Shown here: piece after piece, positions 1 through 5,266 of the stretch
How positions within the stretch are numbered: the stretch's first letter is position 1
Layout of the letters: each line of letters opens with the position of its first letter
NCBI GenBank assembly: GCA_009780445.1
Contig: WRAA01000034.1
Coordinates: 1-12,350, forward strand
Source of the DNA: Defluviitaleaceae bacterium
GTDB lineage: Bacteria; Bacillota; Clostridia; Lachnospirales; WRAA01
Direction of reading: 5' to 3'
DNA length: 12,350 nucleotides
The notes under the pieces: model-generated
What the model was told of the DNA's origin: nothing
Database searches by the model: none
Seen by the model: the letters and a program-made list of their open reading frames with translations, nothing else
Made by a program: the position numbers and the translations under genes

Positions 1-1
1 C

Positions 2-577
2 GGAGCCGTGGATCCCTGGGAATGGGACGGCGTGAGCGACCCCATGCAGTGGAGCGGAGACCGCAACCACCCCTTCCAGTGGCACACCAACGACCACGGC
101 CTCGGCGCGAACCATCCGTGGCTCTTCGGCGCGGACGGTACAGGCCACTGGGATGTCGCCAACAACCCGGCGCAGTTCGGGCCGGTGAACGATCCGTGGT
201 TCAGCTATATCGGCGGGGCGAATCCGTGGCAGCGCGGCTTGGTCTATTATCCGGAGCTTGGCTTTATCTGGAAGCCGCAGCTCTACTTCCGCGAAGGCGA
301 AGGGCAGGATATGCGCTATGTGCCGTATTTCCCGGGCATTACAGAGGTGGGGCCGCATACGGAGGAGCTGTTTATCCTGCAAGGTACCGAGTTCACGCGG
401 TTTAACCCGCGCTTCGAAGGACCGCGCGAGTGGGAGTATTTCCACTTCGAGAACAACGCGCCGGAGCTGTTCCACAACTTCAGCAACCCCGACTGGGATA
501 GGCACGTGGGCAATCTATACTACTTCGACCACACAGCCGGGCGGTTCCTGCCGTACCTGGGTCAGCCTGCGCGGTAG
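2..577 (+). CDS. Trp/Pro-rich protein of unknown function, C-terminal part (5' end outside window)
   Basis: I do not recognise a family. The frame is open to the left edge, so this is the C-terminal part of a longer protein; the GTG at 8 has no visible RBS and is probably internal. About 191 codons are visible, ending in TAG at 575-577. The first ~75 residues hold seven degenerate units of the type [D/N/H]P-x-x-[W/F] (VDPWEW, SDPMQW, NHPFQW, NHPWLF, NNPAQF, NDPWFS, ANPWQR). Their prolines are spaced 9, 10, 15, 17, 9 and 10 residues apart. The remainder is rich in aromatic residues, Glu and Asn, with no membrane segment. The composition recalls the Trp-rich part of the SLH protein at 5267-7408, so a surface or secreted role is possible but inferred. 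The gene converges on the ABC permease gene, with a palindromic repeat between them. Confidence 0.6.
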   Translation, partial: GAVDPWEWDGVSDPMQWSGDRNHPFQWHTNDHGLGANHPWLFGADGTGHWDVANNPAQFGPVNDPWFSYIGGANPWQRGLVYYPELGFIWKPQLYFREGEGQDMRYVPYFPGITEVGPHTEELFILQGTEFTRFNPRFEGPREWEYFHFENNAPELFHNFSNPDWDRHVGNLYYFDHTAGRFLPYLGQPAR

Positions 578-599
578 GTTGATGGCAGTTTGACGAGGA

Positions 600-760
600 T
601 AAGACCGTGGGGCGTTGCCCCACACCCCACAAGGGCCTCGCCCTTGACCCTGACTATGAAATTTGTATGGCTATCGGTTTCGCCGATCAAGTACAAATCT
701 TATAGTCGCGGGTCAAGGGCGAAGCCCTTATGGGGTGCGGGGCAACGCCCTGCGGTCTTA
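600..760. repeat. Family A palindromic repeat, copy A1
   Basis: A ~160-bp imperfect inverted repeat begins TAAGACCG and ends CGGTCTTA. Each arm folds into two small hairpins. The left arm has GTGGGGC-GTT-GCCCCAC at 607-623, followed by an AAGGGC/GCCCTT hairpin. The right arm has the mirror-image pair. The centre is A/T-richer and contains TTTGTA/TACAAA. The element lies between two convergent genes, and its right end supplies the TAA stop of the ABC permease. Similar copies are at 8411-8573 and 10564-10703. It has no coding capacity or transposase; it resembles a REP/MITE-type element. Confidence 0.9.
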
Positions 761-1576
761 ATTGTAGTGCCGCGAAGCCCTCTCCAGCCAAGCTACCGCG
801 CGGTACAGCCCTACAGCCATCAGCATTAGGAGCAGGATGCTTAGCATTACCCAGTCCATGCGGAATATCTGGGAGCCGTAGATTATCAGGAAGCCCAGGC
901 CGACGTTGGCGACAAGGAATTCGCCGACGACAACGCCGATGAAGGATAGGCCGATGTTTATGCGCAGGGTGTTGAAGATGGAGGGAACACTGGCGGGCAG
1001 GACTACCTTGGTGAGGGTTTGGAGCTTTGTGCCGCCGAAGGTGTAGACGAGCTTGATCTTTTCGTGCTGTACCTCCAGGAAGGCTTGGAGCATGTTCATG
1101 ATGGTTACGATGATGGAGGTTAGGATGGCCGTGATGAGTACGGAGCGGTAGTTGGTGCCGAACATTACGATTATCACGGGGGCTAGGGCGGTCTTGGGCA
1201 TGGAGTTGAACATGACGAGGTAGGGGTCGAGAACCTTGCGCAGGAACTCGTTCCACCACAGAGCCACGGCGATGGCGATGCCGAAGATGCTGCTTAGGGC
1301 GAAGCCGAGCAGGGTCATTCCGAGTGTCGCGCCAAGGTGCTGCCACAGGCGGCCGGCGGCCAGGAGTCCTTGCGCCCCGGCTATGACGCGGGTGGGCTGG
1401 CTGAATATGAAGGCGTCGATAATGCCGGCGCGCGCCAAGCCTTCCCACAGGGCGAAGAAGAGGATCAGCAGGGCGGCCTGCGCCGCGAATACGAGCCTTG
1501 TCCGCCGAACTGCCGCGTGGAGGAAGGCTGCGTGTTCGGGCGTGTGGCCGGGCGTTGCGGCTTTGTGCGACATCAT
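758..1576 (-). CDS. ABC transporter permease, NitT/TauT (SsuC/TauC-like) family
   Basis: Integral membrane subunit of an importer for a small anion or organic solute such as nitrate, sulfonate, taurine or a thiamine precursor; the substrate cannot be read from the sequence. From ATG 1576 it is 272 residues, normal for the family. The hydrophobic spans lie near residues 29-47, 83-107, 128-165 and 205-260. The cytoplasmic EAA-type loop is at about 179-196 (GG, then LP at 193-194), where it docks on the ATPase. An ATG at 1594 would add six residues, but 1576 has AAGGAG eight bases upstream. The start overlaps the ATPase stop in an ATGA arrangement, indicating translational coupling. The stop codon TAA at 758-760 is formed by the end of repeat A1. 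No substrate-binding protein gene is adjacent. Confidence 0.9.
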   Translation of the reverse strand: MMSHKAATPGHTPEHAAFLHAAVRRTRLVFAAQAALLILFFALWEGLARAGIIDAFIFSQPTRVIAGAQGLLAAGRLWQHLGATLGMTLLGFALSSIFGIAIAVALWWNEFLRKVLDPYLVMFNSMPKTALAPVIIVMFGTNYRSVLITAILTSIIVTIMNMLQAFLEVQHEKIKLVYTFGGTKLQTLTKVVLPASVPSIFNTLRINIGLSFIGVVVGEFLVANVGLGFLIIYGSQIFRMDWVMLSILLLMLMAVGLYRAVAWLERASRHYN

Positions 1577-2343
1577 CCTTCCAGCTCCTTCCATATCGTG
1601 TTGAAGTGCTTGCGAAAGCTTGGGTGTTCACGCGCCTTTATCGGCGGTGTTTCCGCGTCCGACAGGCCGACGCTGTGTATGTTCAGTATGCGCGACGGCC
1701 GCTTGCTAAGCACTATCACACGATCCGATACGCTGACGGCCTCCGAGATGTCGTGCGTTACGAGTACGGCGGTGCGCCCTTCCTTGCGGATGATCGTTGA
1801 GATGTCGTCGGTGACGTGCAGGCGTGTTTGGAAGTCCAGCGCGCTGAAGGGTTCGTCCAGCAGGAGGATTGCGGGGTCTATGGCCAGGGTGCGTATGAGG
1901 GCGGCCCGCTGGCGCATCCCGCCCGAGAGCTGTGACGGCCTGTGATCGCGGAACTCCGCGAGGCCGTAGCGCGACAGCAGGTTTTCGCAGGCCGTAAGGC
2001 TCGCCGGCGTAAGGTCTTTGCGGACTTCGAGGCCCAGCCTCACATTGCCCATTATTGTGCGCCACTCGAATAGGTGGTCGCTCTGGAGCATGTAGCCCAC
2101 GGTGCTGTGGGTCTTGCCGCCGGCTGATACAGGCGTGCCGCCGATGGTACATTCCCCGCGGGACGGCTTCACCATGCCCGATATTATCGAAAGCAGGGTA
2201 GACTTTCCGCAGCCCGAAGGGCCGACAATGCTTACAAATTCGCCGCGGCTTACGCCGAAGCTTACGTCATCTACGGCGATGGTCTCGCCCTGCGCGTCAT
2301 GAAAATTCATGCCGATATTTTTCAGTTCCAGAACATAGCCCAT
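1573..2343 (-). CDS. ABC transporter ATP-binding protein, NitT/TauT (SsuB/TauB-like) family
   Basis: Cytoplasmic ATPase powering the permease encoded immediately downstream. All nucleotide-binding motifs are intact. Numbered from ATG 2343 (256 aa), they are Walker A GPSGCGKST at 41-49, Q-loop Gln 87, signature LSGGMRQ at 139-145, Walker B ILLLDEP at 159-165 and the H-loop His 197 in VTHD. An ATG at 2358 would add five residues but has no RBS, while 2343 has AGGTG five bases upstream. The stop overlaps the permease start by four bases, so the two are an operon. The upstream A/T-rich stretch 2380-2430 probably holds the promoter, but I see no hexamer pair I would trust. The substrate is unknown because the binding protein is not in the window. 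Confidence 0.92.
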   Translation of the reverse strand: MGYVLELKNIGMNFHDAQGETIAVDDVSFGVSRGEFVSIVGPSGCGKSTLLSIISGMVKPSRGECTIGGTPVSAGGKTHSTVGYMLQSDHLFEWRTIMGNVRLGLEVRKDLTPASLTACENLLSRYGLAEFRDHRPSQLSGGMRQRAALIRTLAIDPAILLLDEPFSALDFQTRLHVTDDISTIIRKEGRTAVLVTHDISEAVSVSDRVIVLSKRPSRILNIHSVGLSDAETPPIKAREHPSFRKHFNTIWKELEG

Positions 2344-2433
2344 GATTGCACCTACCATATTGCCGAATCTTATACAGCATAATATTAGCCATGCCCTAAT
2401 TAAGTGCGAATATTTTTGTCCAAACGTAGGACA

Positions 2434-2519
2434 CTAAGAACCTGTATTCAATAATTCAATGCCGCAACGGCGTCAAGCCGTGCCAAGGTGGCGTTGAATT
2501 ATTGGATACAGGTTCTAAG
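2434..2519. repeat. 86-bp inverted-repeat element (family B)
   Basis: Two 30-base arms (2434-2463 and 2490-2519) are complementary with three mismatches and enclose a 26-base loop. The loop itself holds a small ACGGC/GCCGT hairpin. The direct repeat CTAAG stands at both ends (left CTAAG-AACCTG, right CAGGTT-CTAAG), compatible with a short target duplication. The element is non-coding and sits between the ABC operon and the NUDIX gene. It looks like a miniature mobile element; I cannot name its family. Confidence 0.8.
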
Positions 2520-2531
2520 GGTTGATGTACC

Positions 2532-2789
2532 GCAGTTCCGCTTGACACTATAGCCATTCAACTTGAAAACACTCCAAGCAAACGCAGGATTTTTGCGCAA
2601 GTGCTAGGAATGAGGGACGACGCGTACCCACAGGGTACGCTAGAAGTGAATGACGACGCAATTGCGCAAAAAGACAAGTTTGATTGGAGTGTTTTCAAGT
2701 TGAATGGCTATAAGCTTCATCGTTCGCCGGAAACCGCAGTGAACCATTGCGGTTCATACTCCGATTCAGCAAGTGTCAAGTGGAACTGC
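2532..2789. repeat. ~258-bp foldback element with asymmetric arm (family C)
   Basis: The outer arms 2532-2548 and 2773-2789 are 17 bases, complementary with one mismatch. The inner arms 2549-2577 and 2684-2712 are 29 bases, perfectly complementary. The pairing continues imperfectly inward (TTTTTGCGCAA against TTGCGCAAAAA). The apex is a perfect hairpin GCGTACCC-ACA-GGGTACGC near 2621-2639. The two left arm parts are contiguous, but on the right they are separated by 60 bases (2713-2772) that hold their own AACCGCA/TGCGGTT hairpin. No convincing gene is inside. Together with the element at 2434-2519 this accounts for most of the gene-free stretch 2344-2820. Confidence 0.85.
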
Positions 2790-2795
2790 TGATAA

Positions 2796-2811
2796 GAACT
2801 TGCACAAGTTC
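2796..2811. promoter_or_regulatory. 16-bp palindrome upstream of the NUDIX promoter
   Basis: GAACTTG-CA-CAAGTTC is a perfect dyad ending 11 bases before the -35 box of the promoter at 2823. Its position suits a transcription factor site. A terminator is unlikely, because in the + direction it is followed by A residues rather than T residues. Confidence 0.35.
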
Positions 2812-2822
2812 AAAAAAAGTAG

Positions 2823-2851
2823 TTGAAATAGTTGGCAACTAGATATATAAT
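2823..2851 (+). promoter_or_regulatory. Sigma-A promoter for the NUDIX / small membrane protein genes
   Basis: The -35 box is TTGAAA (2823-2828) and the -10 box is a perfect TATAAT (2846-2851), separated by 17 bases. The spacer contains the dyad TAGTTG-G-CAACTA (2829-2841), typical of where a repressor would block polymerase. The transcript would start near 2858, giving an ~80-base leader. That leader includes a GCGGAA/TTCCGC hairpin (2903-2919) just before the RBS GGAGG. Confidence 0.75.
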
Positions 2852-2937
2852 GGTGTAAGAGGCATGGCAGGGGGGAACGCGACTGCGTGCCGATAGCCCA
2901 CCGCGGAAGAGTTTTCCGCTGTATCGGAGGTATCTGC

Positions 2938-3414
2938 GTGATTCAAGCAGTGAGCTGCGGGGGGGTTGTTATTCACAAGAACAAAATTCTTTGCCTGTAT
3001 AAGAATCAGAACGGGAGGTACATGGGGTGGGTGATGCCCAAGGGGGCTACCGAAGAGGGCGAAACGTACAAGCAGACCGCCCTGCGCGAAGTCAGGGAAG
3101 AGACGGGCGTAAGCGCGAGGGTAGTGAAGTACATCGGCAAGACACAGTATAACTTTCGCGGCGGTACAGACATCATCAACAAGACTGTCTACTGGTACCT
3201 GATGATAGCCGATTCGTTTTACTGCAGACCTCAGGCGGAAGAATATTTTGCCGACGCGGGCTTCTACAAGCAGCACGAAGCCTACCACCTTTTGAAGTTT
3301 CATGACGAAAAGCAGATTATGAAGCGTGCCTACAACGAATATAACGAGCTTATCCGCAGCAATGAATGGCGAAAAAATAACAGCCTCTTCTTTCGAAAGA
3401 GCAACACAAGATAG
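2938..3414 (+). CDS. NUDIX hydrolase
   Basis: Cytoplasmic hydrolase of a nucleoside diphosphate linked to another moiety; the exact substrate is not deducible. The NUDIX box is complete at residues 36-58 and fits GX5EX7REVXEETGV, so the metal-binding Glu residues are present. Start choice: GTG 2938 has GGAGG seven bases upstream and gives a 158-residue protein beginning MIQAVSCGGVV, a usual NUDIX N-terminus. An in-frame GTG at 2887 would add 17 residues with a poorly placed RBS. The C-terminal third (about 95-158) is charged and aromatic, with a Lys/Arg-rich tail, and matches no domain I know. The gene follows a strong promoter and is 37 bases ahead of the small membrane protein gene, so the two are likely co-transcribed. 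Confidence 0.88.
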   Translation: MIQAVSCGGVVIHKNKILCLYKNQNGRYMGWVMPKGATEEGETYKQTALREVREETGVSARVVKYIGKTQYNFRGGTDIINKTVYWYLMIADSFYCRPQAEEYFADAGFYKQHEAYHLLKFHDEKQIMKRAYNEYNELIRSNEWRKNNSLFFRKSNTR

Positions 3415-3451
3415 CTTCATCATCTTGATAAACCTTTAGGAGTGATTATTG

Positions 3452-3727
3452 ATGAAAAATGGCGCATTTGCTCCGCTTAACAGCATGGTAGACCTCAAGA
3501 ACAACCTATTGTGCGAACTTAGGGCAAGGCACAATGTGACCCACGTACTGCTCATAGTGCTTATCGGCATAGTGATTGCGGCGATCGTAGCGTTTGTTGT
3601 TGTAAAGGCAATGCACAAGTTCAACTGCTGTGACGAATACGACATGTATGACGACTTCGACGATCTGGATGACCTGGATTTCGACGAGGACGACGTGCTT
3701 GCGGACGACGGCGACTTTATAAAGTAA
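3452..3727 (+). CDS. Small single-pass membrane protein with acidic C-terminal tail
   Basis: A 91-residue protein of unknown function. ATG 3452 has AGGAG at 3438-3442, nine bases upstream; a TTG directly before the ATG is not needed. Residues ~1-28 are polar, ~29-53 form one strongly hydrophobic helix (VLLIVLIGIVIAAIVAFVVV core), followed by a short KAMHKFNCC stretch with adjacent cysteines. The last ~30 residues are mostly Asp/Glu, with repeated D-D-[F/L]-D pattern. The positive KAMHK residues after the helix suggest that the acidic tail lies inside the cell, but orientation is inferred. It shares the NUDIX promoter and is followed by a terminator. The tail could bind divalent metal or a basic partner; this is speculation. 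Confidence 0.75.
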   Translation: MKNGAFAPLNSMVDLKNNLLCELRARHNVTHVLLIVLIGIVIAAIVAFVVVKAMHKFNCCDEYDMYDDFDDLDDLDFDEDDVLADDGDFIK

Positions 3728-3732
3728 ATTCA

Positions 3733-3774
3733 AAGGGATTGCGCCCGGCCGGGTTCAATCCCTTGTTATTTATT
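3733..3774 (+). terminator. Rho-independent terminator after the small membrane protein gene
   Basis: A perfect 9-bp stem AAGGGATTG (3733-3741) / CAATCCCTT (3756-3764) has a GC-rich inner loop containing CCCGGCCGGG, followed by the T-rich GTTATTTATT. The RBS of the alpha/beta hydrolase begins only a few bases further on, so that gene depends on read-through or a promoter within this stretch. Confidence 0.75.
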
Positions 3775-3792
3775 CAGAGGAGATGGAACGTT

Positions 3793-4764
3793 ATGGCGAA
3801 TAACTTTACCGAGGAATATGTGGCGATAAACGGGATAGAGCAGTACTTCCTGCACATGCCGGGCGATGGGCAGGACGTGCTGATCATGCTGCACGGCGGG
3901 CCGGGGCTGGCGAATTCGTACCTGGCGTACTACCAGCAGCCCTACGCGGGCTTCTGTAACGTTGTCTACTACGACCAGCGCGGAGCGGGCAAGACGCAGA
4001 TCAGGAACAAATCGGCGGCGGAGAGCCTGACGTTTGAGGCACTGCTGGAGGATCTGCGCCGGACGGTGGAATATGTGCGGCGGAAGTATGGCACGGACAG
4101 GATATTCCTGGTTGGACACTCGTGGGGAACGGTGCTGGGCACGCAGTATGTGCTGAACTATCCCGGCGACGTGGCGGGGTATATCGGGTATGGGCAGGTT
4201 GTCTGCGGTGCGAAGCAGGACAGGTTTTACTACGAATTTGTGAAGGACGCGGTTATGAAGTCCGGCGACGCACAGCAGATAACCGCCATCGGGCAGGTGC
4301 GCGAGAGCTTCCCCGATGTGCCGCGCGAGGAGTATTTCGCGCAGTACAGCATTGTGGCGGGGCTGGGCTTCGGCCACGGATACGACTTTACGGCGCGAGA
4401 CGTGTTCGAGATATACATGGGCAGCCCGACCTGGGGCGAAGAGGACGCTCTGGCCGCCGAAAGCATCGAGAAGCTTAACGAGGGGCTGTACGCCCAAGCG
4501 CTCTTCGGCTGGAGCGTGCTGGACGTGCGGGATTATGCCGTGCCGATGTACTACATACTCGGGCGGCACGACCAAATGACGTCTAGCGCGATCGCATCAG
4601 AATACTTCGAGCGTATCAACGCGCCGGCCAAGGGGCTGTACTGGATAGAGGACGCGGGGCATCTGCTTGACACAGACAACCCGGAGGCGTTCTTCGGCGC
4701 GGTGAGAGAGGTGCTTAGGGCGGGTTTCCAAACACGCCCTAGCGCAGTTTCGCGTAGGACTTGA
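3793..4764 (+). CDS. Alpha/beta hydrolase, prolyl aminopeptidase (S33)-like
   Basis: A predicted cytoplasmic serine hydrolase of 323 residues, the normal length of proline iminopeptidases, which release N-terminal proline from peptides. Visible elements are the oxyanion-hole motif HGGPG at 34-38, DQRGAGKT at 61-68, the nucleophile elbow GHSWG with Ser110, the acid Asp260 in GRHD and His290 in DAGH. HGGPG, DQRG and GHSWG together are typical of peptidase family S33. Substrate specificity within the family, including related acyl hydrolases, cannot be decided. ATG 3793 has AGGAG at 3778-3782. The last 26 bases overlap the convergent gene at 4739-5170. There is no signal peptide. Confidence 0.85.
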   Translation: MANNFTEEYVAINGIEQYFLHMPGDGQDVLIMLHGGPGLANSYLAYYQQPYAGFCNVVYYDQRGAGKTQIRNKSAAESLTFEALLEDLRRTVEYVRRKYGTDRIFLVGHSWGTVLGTQYVLNYPGDVAGYIGYGQVVCGAKQDRFYYEFVKDAVMKSGDAQQITAIGQVRESFPDVPREEYFAQYSIVAGLGFGHGYDFTARDVFEIYMGSPTWGEEDALAAESIEKLNEGLYAQALFGWSVLDVRDYAVPMYYILGRHDQMTSSAIASEYFERINAPAKGLYWIEDAGHLLDTDNPEAFFGAVREVLRAGFQTRPSAVSRRT

Positions 4765-5170
4765 TCTGCGGGATGTGCTGGACGATGTGGACGGCGATAA
4801 GCGCGAGGCCGATACGGGATGTGACACCGTGCAGACGGCCCGCGGCGGACACGGCCTCTGCATTGCCCAAGAATGGGGCGACTGCGGCAAAGCCCGTGAC
4901 TATCGCGACAAGCCAGACCGCCAGGAGCAGTACATCGACGGTGTACTTGCCGCGAAGGGGCTTGCTTAATGTGCGGGAAAGGCAGGACTTTGTTGCCGCG
5001 CGCAGCCACTTCCAGTGCAGGAAGATGTGGACGGCGAAGAGGGCGGCGCAGAGGCTGCCCACGGCGAAGTGGTATAGTGCGCCGCCAAGACCATCCCAGC
5101 GTATGAACGAGAGGACAAGCAGGATGATCATGCCGATGTCTACGATGATCTTGGTGCGTTTATCGCTCAT
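4739..5170 (-). CDS. Four-helix His-rich membrane protein (DUF4405-like / cytochrome-b-like)
   Basis: A 143-residue integral membrane protein with hydrophobic segments at about 8-23, 34-52, 78-97 and 114-134. Start ATG 5170 has GGGAG five bases upstream; longer in-frame starts lack an RBS. It resembles the small DUF4405 membrane proteins common in Bacillota (recognised from memory). The histidine pattern H-x13-H-x3-H appears twice, at His34/48/52 and His114/128/132. Each is embedded in a similar stretch (AVHIFLH and AVHIVQH). Such paired transmembrane histidines could ligate b-type haem, implying an electron-transfer role, but no biochemical function is established here. The gene overlaps the 3' end of the alpha/beta hydrolase on the other strand. 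The upstream region has a TATACT box but no convincing -35. Confidence 0.8.
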   Translation of the reverse strand: MSDKRTKIIVDIGMIILLVLSFIRWDGLGGALYHFAVGSLCAALFAVHIFLHWKWLRAATKSCLSRTLSKPLRGKYTVDVLLLAVWLVAIVTGFAAVAPFLGNAEAVSAAGRLHGVTSRIGLALIAVHIVQHIPQIKSYAKLR

Positions 5171-5220
5171 GGAAGCTCCCTTGCATATGTTTAGGTGTTC
5201 GCCCTTAGTATAACATATCG

Positions 5221-5256
5221 GCAAAACAAAAGCGAGCCTTTTGCGAGGCTCGCTTT
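5221..5256 (-). terminator. Rho-independent terminator of the SLH protein gene
   Basis: The 10-bp stem AAAGCGAGCC (5229-5238) / GGCTCGCTTT (5247-5256) has an eight-base loop. Read on the - strand it is followed by TGTTTTG, a T-rich tail. It starts ten bases after the SLH gene stop at 5267 and just upstream of the membrane protein gene start, separating the two co-directional genes. Confidence 0.8.
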
Positions 5257-5266
5257 GTTGTGGTGT

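Noticed and set aside
600..760. Repeat A1 as a bidirectional intrinsic terminator for the convergent genes
   Set aside because: The hairpins are not followed by T-tracts on either strand; a Rho-type or structural role cannot be excluded but is not shown.
687..1631. Open frame of 314 codons on the - strand overlapping the permease
   Set aside because: The translation is Arg/Pro/His-rich with no structure, in another frame of a convincing permease gene.
2344..2440. TPP riboswitch upstream of the ABC genes (because of ThiX/ThiY similarity)
   Set aside because: No THI-box CUGAGA core is present on the - strand of this region.
2434..2789. CRISPR array or tRNA-like structure
   Set aside because: The repeats are inverted pairs, not regularly spaced direct repeats, and no cloverleaf or acceptor sequence is present.
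2601..2792. 63-codon + strand frame in the gene-free region
   Set aside because: It runs through the foldback element, has no RBS and no plausible protein features.
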